Shown one piece after another: positions 45,633 to 54,997 of a stretch of 64,000 nucleotides of DNA (the stretch's first letter is position 1; each line of letters begins with the position of its first letter). This stretch comes from Geobacter sp. SVR (GTDB taxonomy: Bacteria; Desulfobacterota; Desulfuromonadia; Geobacterales; Pseudopelobacteraceae), in contig NZ_AP024469.1 of assembly GCF_016865365.1 (NCBI RefSeq), positions 4,618,501 to 4,682,500 on the forward strand. The letters run 5' to 3'. Position numbers and translations under genes: made by a program. The notes beneath the pieces are model-generated. The model was given only the letters and a program-made list of their open reading frames with translations. It did no database searches and had not been told where the DNA came from.

Positions 45633-46652
45633 TCACACCTCGTTGTTGCGTCGGCTGGCCAGATCCCCCAGACGGGTCAGGATGGAGGGTGAAACCGCCG
45701 AGGTGCTTTCCAGCCCACTGTGCAGCCTGTTTCCACCGGCAGCCGGTCCCGGCATGACCCTGGCCGCCAGACGTGCACCGCTGGCGAACAGGCCGGGCAG
45801 GGCCGCGTTGGTCAGGTTGAGCAGCTTGGCCGGCAGCGATATGATCAGGCGCGATTTCCCGTAGCGGCAGGCCGCGACGATTTCGCGCGCCGCCCGCCGG
45901 GAGTTGGCCGAGAAGAGCGGATTGGTTCCGGAGAGGGAGAACCAGCCGAATTCCTTCCGGTATTGCCCCTTGAAATCGGCCCGCACGTGCGATCCGGTAC
46001 GCATCAGTCCCGGCGCCACGGTGGTGACCCGGATGCCGTAGCGGGCCAGTTCGGCCCGCATGCCGTCCGAGAGGGCGGTCAGGGCGAACTTGCTCATGCA
46101 GTAGGGCAGGAGGTGCGGCACCGATACGAGCCCTCCGATGGAGGAGATGTTGACGATCCGCCCGCCCCGCTGCCGTTTCATGTGGGGGGTAACGGCCAGG
46201 ATCGTGTACAGCGGCCCCCAGGTATGGATCTTCATGGCGGCGTCATAATCATTCAGGTCCATGTTTTCGGCCGGGGCCACCTGGATGATGCCGGCATTGT
46301 TGACCAGCACGTCGATCCGCCCGCGCGCCGCAGCAATCGCCGCCACTGTCTGTTCCACCTCCCGGCGATCGGCCACGTCGCAGCGATAGACCTGCACGTC
46401 CGCCCCCTGCTGTTCCAGCTCCAGTCCGGCCCGCTCCAGTTCGTCCACATCCCGGGCCAGCAGGGACAATTTGGCTCCTTCCGCGGCAAACAGCCGGGCC
46501 AGCTCCAGCCCCAGTCCGCGCGAGCCGCCGGTGATGACCACCGAAGCGCCCTTGAAATCCATCCGCCGCATCTGGCGGGAGATCCCGGCAGCCACCAGTG
46601 CCGCTCCAGCCAGACCACAACCGATCGTGCAGAATTTCAACCTCTTCATCAT
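45633..46652 (-). CDS. Short-chain dehydrogenase/reductase with N-terminal membrane anchor
   Basis: The 339-residue protein has an N-terminal hydrophobic stretch (IGCGLAGAALVAAGIS), then an SDR domain: VVITGGSRGLGLELARLF, VLVNNAGIIQ and the catalytic YCMSKFALTAL (YxxxK) with Ser in VNISSIGG. The C-terminal part extends about 70 residues past the usual SDR end with a hydrophobic patch near LPAKLLNLTNAALPGLF, suggesting membrane binding. Substrate unknown (lipid or steroid-like by size). ATG follows GAGGTCAC. Confidence 0.88.
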   Translation of the reverse strand: MMKRLKFCTIGCGLAGAALVAAGISRQMRRMDFKGASVVITGGSRGLGLELARLFAAEGAKLSLLARDVDELERAGLELEQQGADVQVYRCDVADRREVEQTVAAIAAARGRIDVLVNNAGIIQVAPAENMDLNDYDAAMKIHTWGPLYTILAVTPHMKRQRGGRIVNISSIGGLVSVPHLLPYCMSKFALTALSDGMRAELARYGIRVTTVAPGLMRTGSHVRADFKGQYRKEFGWFSLSGTNPLFSANSRRAAREIVAACRYGKSRLIISLPAKLLNLTNAALPGLFASGARLAARVMPGPAAGGNRLHSGLESTSAVSPSILTRLGDLASRRNNEV

Positions 46653-46848
46653 GTGACCTCGTTTCCCGCGGCTCGGCGCCCTGCATCGAAAGAGAACCGA
46701 GCTTGTGGAGTTATCGCAGTAGTTATCTAAAGTATAGCAGGTGGGGATGAGGTATGTGGGAAGGCGCGGCGCGAGCGGAAAATTGAAAAGGCGACTATCT
46801 GGCCGCCTTAAAAATCAAGCATAACGTTTCCTCGGAATCCCAGCCGCA

Positions 46849-47508
46849 TCAGTTCGCTGGTGTTTTTGAGTAGCTTTCGGCCGCCATACCGTCCGACTTT
46901 CCGGGGGAGGCGGCATTCGGATATAACAGTTTGACGAGCATATCCGTCGGGTCCAACAGATTATCGGGCTGTTTCCCGTACCATTGCAGCCAATCGGTGG
47001 TGCCTTTCGTATAGAGTTCAAAATGAAGTTGCCTGGTGCCGCTTACCCTGCCGATTGCCTCCCCTTGCTTGATAGCCGCTGAAACCGTGATCTCGGGTTT
47101 CTCAAGCTCGGCATAATTGGCGACAAAATCGGCATGATCCACCAGCACCCCGTAGGTAACTTCACCGTTTGCCCGGGTATAGAAGGGGGCGATTTTGAGT
47201 ATGACCCCGTCGGCCAGGGCCTTGACCGGCGAACCGGCGCCTCCCGCAGGGTATATGTCTACTCCGGCATGATTACGGGTGTTGCGGGACCGTGGAGCGC
47301 CAAAATAAGGATAATCCTGGGAATTTTTATCCCAGTGGCCACAGGCTATCGATTCCGTCCTGGTCAGGGGGTATTGCGGCCGGCCATCCACTGGTGCTAC
47401 AAGTGCTGTTATGGGAGTTACAAGCGGTTCAGCTACAGCAGACAACGGACTCAGGGCGATGCCTGAAATGAGGCAAGTATGGAATATTCTATTGAGGAAG
47501 TGCATCAT
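46849..47508 (-). CDS. M23 (LytM)-like peptidase, possibly inactive
   Basis: Starting from MMHFLNRIFHTCLISGIAL the product has a signal peptide, then a LytM domain: NHAGVDIYPAGG (zinc His and Asp), LVDHADFVANYAELEKP, and RQLHFELYTK. Classic M23 enzymes have HxH (HLHFE) here; the first His, which is catalytic, is Gln in this protein, so activity is uncertain. It would be periplasmic. The open frame runs 48 codons further upstream without a ribosome site, and no site is strong at either start. Confidence 0.75.
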   Translation of the reverse strand: MMHFLNRIFHTCLISGIALSPLSAVAEPLVTPITALVAPVDGRPQYPLTRTESIACGHWDKNSQDYPYFGAPRSRNTRNHAGVDIYPAGGAGSPVKALADGVILKIAPFYTRANGEVTYGVLVDHADFVANYAELEKPEITVSAAIKQGEAIGRVSGTRQLHFELYTKGTTDWLQWYGKQPDNLLDPTDMLVKLLYPNAASPGKSDGMAAESYSKTPAN

Positions 47509-47738
47509 GTGCGGTAATCCGATGAGTGGAAACAGGAATTGTGGAACCAGTTTAGCCGCTAATCCTATCGGTTCCACAAGCGCCAGAATCCAAGCCGGCA
47601 TTAAAGGGTAACGAGGTGCACCAGCGTAACGAAGCCCGTCGGTCTCTTTCATAATTAGGTGCCCGCCCCTTTATTGCTCTTCATGGCATCCCACGATCGC
47701 ACACCCAGACCCGATTTTCGCTCCTCGCGCAGATAGAG

Positions 47739-47770
47739 AACATGTCCCGGCAGATATTCCGGGACATGTT
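47739..47770 (-). terminator. Perfect 12-bp hairpin downstream of the AT-rich protease gene
   Basis: AACATGTCCCGG and CCGGGACATGTT are perfect arms with an 8-base loop. It lies 99 bases beyond the protease stop codon. The flanking T-tract is short on the minus strand. Confidence 0.6.
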
Positions 47771-47868
47771 TTATCTCCAGAACTATTCTTCAGTGGCGTT
47801 TCTCTGTCACATAAGCCTGCATGGCGATCCAAGAGAGTCAAGCGAATCGAGTAACAGTGAGCCCTCTC

Positions 47869-49113
47869 TCACCTTGGCAATGAATTAACTATTTTAGCTA
47901 CCTCCTTGGAGCTGACAGCAAAATTTAGCCCTTGAGCTTGCTGGTTACGAAAAAGAGTAAATGCATTTACTCCAAGTACTTTACCGCTGCTTAAAGAAAT
48001 AAGCGGTCCCCCTGAGTTACCAGCATTAATGGCAGCATCGGTCTGGACGACATTTATGCCACGCACCTCTTTTCGGTTTGCACTTACGATACCTTTGGTT
48101 ACTGTCCATTCAAGTCCCTTTGGCGTACCGATTGTAATAACATCTGTACCCACAGGAGCTTCATCGGCATCTTCAATCATTAACCAAGTAAAACCGCTCC
48201 CTTTAACCTTAACGATAGCTAAGTCGAAAGCTTCTGTACGCCTAACTACGTCTCCTAATAACGTCCGACCATCCCGGAGCTTCACCGATACATTACCATT
48301 ATTACCAACGACATGAGCGTTAGTAACAATAAGACCATCTTTGGAAATAAAAAATCCAGAGCCAAATCCACTACTTGTTCGGATAATTGTAACTGCATCC
48401 ATAAGATCATCATATTTTGAGGAAACATGCTGGCTGGCAGAATCCGGGGTATTGTTACTCCAGTTCTTTACAGAGAATTCTTTAAGAGATGGCTCGAGTA
48501 CCACCTTCTCACCGATTTGTGAAATTTGTCTTTTTAATGTTTCTTCTAAAACCTGCTCAGCATGTTCTCCTATTACATTTGTTATTGCTGGTATAGTGAT
48601 TGGCGATAGGGCGAACAATGTGAACCCGGTTATAAAGCCCAATGCATGAACCGAACCCGGTGTGTTATACATAGCGGTATCTGTTGCAACAAAATTATGA
48701 ATTGTTGTATTTTTTGCATCTGTAAAATTTACCTTCAATGCCGTATCAAAAGTAAGGTTACCACTCGTAGTATTTATTAAAGTATTTTTCCATATAGATT
48801 CATAAGTTACATTAAGGTCACAAAAACTACATCTTTTACCATCTGTCAGTATAACTTTTTCAAATATGGTAGAAAGTTCTGATTGTAATCCATTTGCTAT
48901 AGCTCCAAGTTTAATATCGACTGAATAGCCGCCACCACCGAAAATAAAAGCCTTATTTTTGTTCTTTGAGGTGTCGACAACCCCAACTGTCAAATTAATC
49001 TTCGCACTCTCTTTTTGAGTGGCGGCATAGAAATCATCTCTAATGGCGCCCGTGTAAGTACAACCGGTGATCAAAAAAATCATGACAATCAATGATAAAA
49101 ACATAATCCTCAT
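47869..49113 (-). CDS. Trypsin-like (HtrA/S1C) serine protease lipoprotein, AT-rich
   Basis: The 414-residue protein has a lipobox (IVMIFLITGCTYTGAI), so it is a lipoprotein, an N-terminal region of about 200 residues of unknown fold, then an S1C protease domain: IVTNAHVVG (His), EAFDLAIVKV (Asp) and NAGNSGGPLI (Ser), all intact. It has no PDZ domain. The gene is clearly AT-richer than its neighbours (NTTSGNLTFDTALKVNFTD-type coding), a sign of recent acquisition. ATG at 49113 follows GGGGGATAAA. Confidence 0.85.
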   Translation of the reverse strand: MRIMFLSLIVMIFLITGCTYTGAIRDDFYAATQKESAKINLTVGVVDTSKNKNKAFIFGGGGYSVDIKLGAIANGLQSELSTIFEKVILTDGKRCSFCDLNVTYESIWKNTLINTTSGNLTFDTALKVNFTDAKNTTIHNFVATDTAMYNTPGSVHALGFITGFTLFALSPITIPAITNVIGEHAEQVLEETLKRQISQIGEKVVLEPSLKEFSVKNWSNNTPDSASQHVSSKYDDLMDAVTIIRTSSGFGSGFFISKDGLIVTNAHVVGNNGNVSVKLRDGRTLLGDVVRRTEAFDLAIVKVKGSGFTWLMIEDADEAPVGTDVITIGTPKGLEWTVTKGIVSANRKEVRGINVVQTDAAINAGNSGGPLISLSSGKVLGVNAFTLFRNQQAQGLNFAVSSKEVAKIVNSLPR

Positions 49114-49280
49114 TTTATCCCCCACACAGAGCAATAATCAGTTAATGCCGAGCAGAATCTATATTACAAAATTCAAAGTAATGTAAACACAATCTACTCT
49201 GAGATAAATATCCACCCTAGCTCAGCATGCTTCTCGCGCGCAACGCCTGGTCGCTGCCTCAAGGTTTTCCGATAATCGTC

Positions 49281-49766
49281 TCAGCCAGCCGTTTCAAGCG
49301 GCAGCTCTGTCTTGCTCAAAACCGTCCGCAGCGCAAAGGACGACTGTACCCGTAATACCCCCGGCAGACCAGTGAGCTTGTTGTGCAGGCGGACGTAATC
49401 GTCGGTATCCCGCACAATGACCCGCAGCAGGTAATCCACGTCTCCGGACATCAGGTAGCATTCCATCACCTCGGGAACCGTGCAGATAGCCTCTTCGAAG
49501 GTACTCAGCTTCTCCCGCTGCTGGCCGTCCAGGGTCACCCTGACGAATACATTGCCAGCTTTCCCTATGGCGCTCTGGTTCACCAGCATGACATAGCGGT
49601 CAATGATGCCGCTCTGCTCCAGCATGCGAACCCTGCGCAGGCAGGCCGACTCCGACAGCCCGACCATCTCCGCAAGCTGCACGTTTGACAGACGTCCGTC
49701 CTTTTGCAGTACCGACAGAATGGTTCGATCGATCCTGTCGATGCCCGTAATATCAAGATTCTGCAT
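49281..49766 (-). CDS. Lrp/AsnC-family transcriptional regulator
   Basis: The 161-residue protein has an N-terminal HTH (DRTILSVLQKDGRLSNVQLAEM, SESACLRRVRML) and a C-terminal RAM domain (GDVDYLLRVIVRDTDDYVRL). It should be an octameric amino-acid-responsive regulator. It is divergent from the alanine dehydrogenase gene with a 204-base AT-rich gap carrying a direct repeat. The start ATG follows AAAGGCG. Control of ald is inferred from position. Confidence 0.92.
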   Translation of the reverse strand: MQNLDITGIDRIDRTILSVLQKDGRLSNVQLAEMVGLSESACLRRVRMLEQSGIIDRYVMLVNQSAIGKAGNVFVRVTLDGQQREKLSTFEEAICTVPEVMECYLMSGDVDYLLRVIVRDTDDYVRLHNKLTGLPGVLRVQSSFALRTVLSKTELPLETAG

Positions 49767-49970
49767 CAAAACGCCTTTCTTGCGAAATATTCCGTGAAAT
49801 ATTACTTACTTTAAAATGCATTCACAAGAAAATACCACTCACTTTCTGATAAACTGCGAAGCGCAGATTCTTCTGGAAAGCGGCCGGCCCCCGACTCTGC
49901 CATGCCTGGCAGAAAGCGAGAATCCCGTAGCGAGCCCGGAAAAGAGCAATCAACCAGAAAGGAAGCCACA
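49767..49970. promoter_or_regulatory. Divergent control region of lrp and ald with a 12-base-spaced direct repeat
   Basis: GAAATATT at 49784-49791 recurs at 49796-49803, 12 bases apart, close to the lrp start, and the gap is AT-rich next to GC-rich genes. Repeated A/T-rich half-sites suit Lrp-type octamers. No unique promoter was fixed. Confidence 0.5.
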
Positions 49971-51086
49971 ATGATCGTAGGGATTCTGAAGGAAATCAAA
50001 ATCGAGGAGAACCGGGTCTCCATGACGCCGGCCGGCGTGGAGGTCATGAAGAGCAACGGGCACACCGTGCTGGTGGAGAAGTCCGCCGGTACCGGCAGCG
50101 GATTCAGCGACGAGGCCTACGAGCAGGCCGGTGCCGTCATGGTGGAGACCCCGGCGGAAATTTACGGCAGCGCCGATATGGTCATGCACGTCAAGGAGCC
50201 GCAACCCTCCGAATATGACCTGATCCGCCCGGGTCAGATACTGTTTACCTACTTCCATTTTGCCGCAGACGAAGCGCTCACCCGGGCGATCATCAAGAGC
50301 AAGGCTATTGCCGTGGCCTATGAAACCATCACCGGCCCGGGCAATTCCCTGCCGCTCCTGACCCCGATGAGCGAGGTGGCAGGCAGGATGGCTGCCCAGC
50401 AGGCCGCCAAATATGCGGAACGGGCCCAGGGGGGACGCGGCATCCTGCTGGGCGGGGTCCCCGGGGTACTGCCGGCCACCGTGCTGGTGCTGGGGGGCGG
50501 GGTGGTCGGCACCCACGCGGCCCAGATGGCCTGCGGACTGGGGGCCAAGGTCTACCTCCTCGATAGCAGCCTGGAGCGGCTGCGCCATCTCTCCGAAACC
50601 ATGCCCAAGAACTGTTTCCCGGTCATGTCGTCGCCCGCCACGATCCGCGAACTGGTACAGGAGGCCGATGCCGTCATCGGTGCGGTACTGGTGGCAGGCG
50701 CCAAGGCTCCCAAACTGGTAACCCGCGAGATGCTCAAGACCATGAAGCCCGGTTCGGTCATGGTGGATGTCGCCATCGACCAGGGTGGATGCTTCGAAAC
50801 ATCCCGCCCCACGACGCACACGGAGCCGACCTACCAGGTGGACGGCATCCTGCACTACTGCGTCGCCAACATGCCCGGCGCAGTGCCCCTGACCTCCACG
50901 GTGGCGCTCACCAACGCGACGTTACCCTATGCGGTGGCGTTGGCGAACAAGGGATGGCAGGGGGTGGCTCGTGAGAATCCGGCGATCAAGGCGGGTATCA
51001 ACATAGCCAACGGCAAGGTGACCTATTGCGGGGTGGCCGAGGCCTTTGGCCTGGAGTGCACGCCAGTGGACTCGATCCTTTCATAA
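49971..51086 (+). CDS. ald: Alanine dehydrogenase
   Basis: The 371-residue protein has MIVGILKEIKIEENRVSMTP, VEKSAGTGSGFSDEAYEQAG, VLVLGGGVVGTHAAQMACGL (NAD fold) and GSVMVDVAIDQGG, which is characteristic of L-alanine dehydrogenase. It interconverts alanine with pyruvate and ammonia. Start at 49971 is behind AAAGGAAGCCACA; the frame open from 49902 is not used. It faces the lrp gene. Confidence 0.95.
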   Translation: MIVGILKEIKIEENRVSMTPAGVEVMKSNGHTVLVEKSAGTGSGFSDEAYEQAGAVMVETPAEIYGSADMVMHVKEPQPSEYDLIRPGQILFTYFHFAADEALTRAIIKSKAIAVAYETITGPGNSLPLLTPMSEVAGRMAAQQAAKYAERAQGGRGILLGGVPGVLPATVLVLGGGVVGTHAAQMACGLGAKVYLLDSSLERLRHLSETMPKNCFPVMSSPATIRELVQEADAVIGAVLVAGAKAPKLVTREMLKTMKPGSVMVDVAIDQGGCFETSRPTTHTEPTYQVDGILHYCVANMPGAVPLTSTVALTNATLPYAVALANKGWQGVARENPAIKAGINIANGKVTYCGVAEAFGLECTPVDSILS

Positions 51087-51234
51087 CAGGCAAACTATCC
51101 GGGGTCGGGCCTACACATGTCCATTGTGTAGATCCGACCCCTCGAGGTCTCTCCCAACCTTTTCTACGTCAACTACCCCACCTCAAGTGCCGATTTGCTG
51201 CCGCTCATGGCTCAACTCAGCGCAACGAAGACTG

Positions 51235-51882
51235 TTATTTCTTTTTCCGGTGCGTTTCGAGATTGAAGAACCAACCTGCCCGCCCGTGCTCAATGAATGT
51301 CTGGATAAAGCCCGGCACGGTTTCGATGCGATTCCAATCACGCTGCAACTCGCAGTGAACCGAGTTCCACGTTGTCGGTCGTGCTCCCGCTTGAACCATG
51401 CGCTCCAGGGCGGCGCGGTGTGCTTCGGGTGACGTACCGCCGACCGCATCGGTCACGGGATATACTTCAAAGCCTTCATTCAGTGCATCAAGGGTGGGGA
51501 ATAAGAGACACGCCTCCGTCCAGAGTGCGCACATAATGAGCTTTTTACGGCCGGTGGCTTTCACCGCGTCCACAAACTCCTGGTCTTCCCACGAATTGAT
51601 GCTCGTGCGGTCAATAGGCTCCACCCCCTGAAGCACTTCAGCCAGCTGTGGAATCGTGTCTTCGTTCACGCCGTTGCTGACGTTGACCGTCGAAAGGATA
51701 ATGGGGAGCTTATACAACTGTGCGGTCTTGGCAAGCGCCACAACGTTGTTGATGAGCATCAACCTGTCCATTGACTCAACGGTAGAAACTTGCGGCGGTT
51801 GATAGTCGATCAGGATCAGAGCTGCGTTTCCCGGCGAGAGCATGATATCGTTTTCAGGTTTTCTGATAGGTGTGCTTTTCAT
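51235..51882 (-). CDS. Isochorismatase-like (YcaC/nicotinamidase-type) hydrolase
   Basis: The 215-residue protein has ALILIDYQPPQVSTVESMDR (Asp in the triad), RTSINSWEDQEFVDAVKATG, and LIMCALWTEACLLFPTLDAL (Cys nucleophile), matching the YcaC-type branch. GVEPIDR and NEGFEVYPVTDAVGG complete it. Substrate unknown. Upstream, at 51905-51919, is a palindrome likely to be an operator. The surrounding DNA is less GC-rich than the window average. ATG follows AAAGGAGGATGCGTC. Confidence 0.88.
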   Translation of the reverse strand: MKSTPIRKPENDIMLSPGNAALILIDYQPPQVSTVESMDRLMLINNVVALAKTAQLYKLPIILSTVNVSNGVNEDTIPQLAEVLQGVEPIDRTSINSWEDQEFVDAVKATGRKKLIMCALWTEACLLFPTLDALNEGFEVYPVTDAVGGTSPEAHRAALERMVQAGARPTTWNSVHCELQRDWNRIETVPGFIQTFIEHGRAGWFFNLETHRKKK

Positions 51883-51904
51883 GACGCATCCTCCTTTCTT
51901 ATAA

Positions 51905-51919
51905 ATACTAACGTAGTAT
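51905..51919. promoter_or_regulatory. Palindromic operator before the isochorismatase-like gene
   Basis: ATACTA-ACG-TAGTAT is a perfect 6-bp dyad with a 3-base centre, 22 bases upstream of the start codon, as expected of a repressor site overlapping the promoter or leader. The half site TAGTAT recurs at about 51965-51970. Confidence 0.55.
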
Positions 51920-52082
51920 TAGGTCTCAGCAATGCATGGTGATTTGCGCGGTCTGGTTTATGAATTAGTATTATTAAAAGGTTACCCAACCAATCTGTGT
52001 CAGGTATTCGATGCCTCATTAATGACAATCTTGAGCCGTAAGCGATGAGTCAGTAGAAGAATAATTGTCAGGCATCAAAAAA

Positions 52083-52108
52083 GGACCTATGGCCACTGCC
52101 ATAGATCC
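52083..52108 (-). terminator. Terminator of the third ABC-F gene
   Basis: On the minus strand GGATCTATGG pairs with CCATAGGTCC (one G-T pair) across a 6-base loop, followed by seven T residues. It lies 41 bases beyond the ABC-F stop codon. Confidence 0.85.
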
Positions 52109-52149
52109 TCTCGTCATATCCTGCAAAATGCACCGCGGCTGGGTTAATA

Positions 52150-54126
52150 CTACCCCGACAACTCCTCCCACTCACCATACAACGCTTCCAGGCGCAGGTT
52201 CAGCTCGGCATGCTGCTCCCCGGCTACGGCACCGCGCTCGGGGTCGTCGAAGAAACCGGGGGCATTCATCTCTTCTTCCAGTTTTGCAACAGCCTTCTCG
52301 GTGCGGGCAATCTCCTGTTCGACCTCTCCCAGCCGTTTCTGACGCTTGTCGTCCTCGCGCTTGCGGCGCTTCTGCTCCTCGCGGTCGCGCAGGCGCTCCT
52401 CCTTCGTGACCGGCGGCAGCGGGGCCGGGTCGGCGGAGCGGGCTACCGTTTTGGCTATCTCGGCCTGAGGTGACTCAGAGACGGACGACCGCAGCGGCCG
52501 GGCCCCGGCCGCCGGTTCGCCGGCTGTCTGGGCCTTTTTCTCCAGATAGTACTCGTAATCACCGTAGTAATCGGTCAACCCGCCCCCCTCCACCTCGATG
52601 ATGCGGGTAGCCAGGCCATTGACGAAATAGCGGTCGTGAGACACGAACACAACCGTGCCGTCGAAGGAGCGCAGGGCATCCAGCAGCACCTCCTTGCTGA
52701 ACAGGTCCAGGTGGTTGGTCGGTTCGTCCATCAGCAGCAGGTTGGAGGGGCGCAGAAGCATCTTGGCCAGGGCCAGGCGGTTGCGCTCGCCCCCGGACAG
52801 CACGCCCACCCGCTTGTGGATGTCGTCTCCGGCGAACAGGAAGGCGGCCAGGATGTCCCGCAGCCGGGGCACCATCTCGTAGGGGGCGTCAGCGTAGATC
52901 TCGTCCCACACACTGCGCTCGAAGTCGAGCACGTTGGCCTGATCCTGGGCGAAATAGTCCATATGGACGTTGTGGCCCGGCAACCGCTCCCCACCCTGGA
53001 ACGGGGCGCCTGCCAGCACCGACATCAGGGTCGATTTGCCGGCCCCGTTATGGCCGACCAGGGCGACCCGCTCACCCTTCTCGATCACCAGGTCGACGCC
53101 GTTGAGCACAATTTTAGTGTCGTAGCCCTTGGTCAGGCGTTTCAGCTCCATCACGACCTTGCCGCTCTTGGGGGCGTCCGGGAACTGGAAACGGATGCGC
53201 TTGCGCTCGGGCGGGATCACGATGCGCTCGACCTTTTCCAACTGCTTGATGCGCGACTGGACCAGGGAAGCCTTGTTGGCCTGGTAGCGGAAGCGGCGGA
53301 TGAAATCCTCGGTCTTCTGCACCTCTTCATCCTGGAGGCGCTTGGCTTCGCGCAAGGCTGCCACGCGCTCCTCGCGCTGGTTCAGATAGCGGGTATAGCT
53401 GCAGTGGTAATCGGTGATGGTGTTGTTCCAGATCTCGGCGATGCGGCTGCAGACCTGGTCCATGAAGAAGCGGTCGTGTGAGACCAGGATCACCGAGCCG
53501 GGATAGCTGCAGAGATACTCTTCCAGCCAGTTGCGGGCCTCAATGTCCAGGTGGTTGGTCGGCTCGTCCAAGAGCAGCACGTCCGGCCGCTGCAGGAGCA
53601 GCCGGGCCAGGGCGATCCGCATCTGCCAGCCGCCGGAGAACTCGCCGCAATCGCGGTACCAGTCCTCCTGGGCAAACCCGAGCCCTTTCAGCACTGTGCC
53701 GATCTCGGCCTCCATGGTGTAGCCGCCGCGATGACGAAACTGCTCCTGCAGCTCGCCGTAGCGGTGGAGCGTCTGTTCGTGCTCGACCGAATCGTGGGGC
53801 TGCCGTTCCAGCTCCTGGCCCAGTCGGTGCAGTTCCTCTTCCATGGCCAGCAGCTCCCCGAAGGCGGAGCGCGCCTCGTGGAACAGCATTACGCCCGAGG
53901 TGACGATGCCGTCCTGGGGCAGGTACGAGGCCCGCGCACCGCGGGCGAATTGGATCTCACCGCTGGAAGGTTCCGACTGGCCTGCGATAATCTTCATCAG
54001 GGTCGATTTGCCGGCGCCGTTTTCCCCTACCAGGGCGACCCGCTCGCCCTTTTTGAGGTGCCAGGAGATTTCGGTGAAAAGGGGGTTACCGGCGAAGTCT
54101 TTTGAAAGTTGTTTGAGATGGAGCAT
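52150..54126 (-). CDS. ABC-F family ATPase with C-terminal coiled-coil (Uup-like)
   Basis: The 658-residue protein has two ABC domains: Walker A GENGAGKSTLMK and GHNGAGKSTLMS, signatures FSGGWQMR and LSGGERNRLA, and Walker B LLLDEPTNHLDI and LLMDEPTNHLDL. The tail after residue 540 is charged and helical (EERLRDREEQKRRKREDDKR), the C-terminal domain of Uup/EttA-type proteins. The ATG at 54126 has no strong ribosome site. No membrane segments exist, so it is a translation or DNA-repair ABC-F, not an exporter. Confidence 0.9.
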   Translation of the reverse strand: MLHLKQLSKDFAGNPLFTEISWHLKKGERVALVGENGAGKSTLMKIIAGQSEPSSGEIQFARGARASYLPQDGIVTSGVMLFHEARSAFGELLAMEEELHRLGQELERQPHDSVEHEQTLHRYGELQEQFRHRGGYTMEAEIGTVLKGLGFAQEDWYRDCGEFSGGWQMRIALARLLLQRPDVLLLDEPTNHLDIEARNWLEEYLCSYPGSVILVSHDRFFMDQVCSRIAEIWNNTITDYHCSYTRYLNQREERVAALREAKRLQDEEVQKTEDFIRRFRYQANKASLVQSRIKQLEKVERIVIPPERKRIRFQFPDAPKSGKVVMELKRLTKGYDTKIVLNGVDLVIEKGERVALVGHNGAGKSTLMSVLAGAPFQGGERLPGHNVHMDYFAQDQANVLDFERSVWDEIYADAPYEMVPRLRDILAAFLFAGDDIHKRVGVLSGGERNRLALAKMLLRPSNLLLMDEPTNHLDLFSKEVLLDALRSFDGTVVFVSHDRYFVNGLATRIIEVEGGGLTDYYGDYEYYLEKKAQTAGEPAAGARPLRSSVSESPQAEIAKTVARSADPAPLPPVTKEERLRDREEQKRRKREDDKRQKRLGEVEQEIARTEKAVAKLEEEMNAPGFFDDPERGAVAGEQHAELNLRLEALYGEWEELSG

Positions 54127-54208
54127 AGGGGTTCTTGTATCATCGGCGGGAAATGGCGGCAAGCAGAAGATGGCGGTTCCAGGAAGCACATCATGGCAGG
54201 GATTGATC

Positions 54209-54733
54209 TCAGGCCACCGCGATTCCCATTTCATCCGCCACTTCGCGGTAGATTCTGAGCGCCTCGGCATTGAAGGGCACGAAGATGATCCGCTCCAGAT
54301 AATCCGCTTCGGCTTCCGCGCGCGCCACCGACAGGGCGATGCGGGTGGCCTTCAGCAGGGGATAGCCGTACACGCCGCAGCTGATGGCAGGGAAGGCGAT
54401 GCTCTTCAGGTCGTTGACGCGCGCCAGCAGGAACGAGTTCAGGTAACAGGAGCGCAACAGTTCCGACTCACACCGGGTGCCGTCATGCCAGACCGGCCCC
54501 ACGGTATGGATCACGTACCGGGCCGGCAGGCGGTAGCCCTTGGTGATCTTGGCATCGCCGGTCTCGCAGCCGTGCAGGGTGCGGCACTCGGCCAGCAGTT
54601 CCGGCCCGGCCGCCCAATGGATGGCCCCGTCCACACCGCTACCCCCCAGTAGCGACGTATTGGCGGCATTGACGATGGCATCCACTCGGAAGGTGGTGAT
54701 GTCGCCGTGTGTGATGCTGATCCGTGCGCCCAT
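54209..54733 (-). CDS. Macrodomain protein (O-acetyl-ADP-ribose deacetylase-like)
   Basis: The 174-residue protein is one macrodomain: ITHGDITTFRVDAIVNAANT, LLGGSGVDGAIHWAAGPEL (ADP-ribose loop) and FPAISCGVYGYPLLKA. These proteins hydrolyse O-acetyl-ADP-ribose or ADP-ribosylated targets. ATG follows GGAGGTACCACC. It is the gene upstream of the third ABC-F gene on the same strand. Confidence 0.93.
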   Translation of the reverse strand: MGARISITHGDITTFRVDAIVNAANTSLLGGSGVDGAIHWAAGPELLAECRTLHGCETGDAKITKGYRLPARYVIHTVGPVWHDGTRCESELLRSCYLNSFLLARVNDLKSIAFPAISCGVYGYPLLKATRIALSVARAEAEADYLERIIFVPFNAEALRIYREVADEMGIAVA

Positions 54734-54997
54734 GGTGGTACCTCCGGCTCGATATGCTCTCTGAATCCGCCTTCATCTATCCAGCCGAAAACCGTCTGCG
54801 GGCCTTTCCGCCGCAGAACGTTCAGCGGTTCAAGACCAATTCTGGCACATTTTTGCCGGAATGCATACGTGCGGTTGGGAATATCTTGCACTTTACCGGT
54901 GGAATGCTACTATTCGGTCATCCTCGCGCCACCTTCCACCCCCACTGCATTCCGGCTTCCGTTGCAGACTGCCGCCCTGCGGCACCAGGAGGGCATC

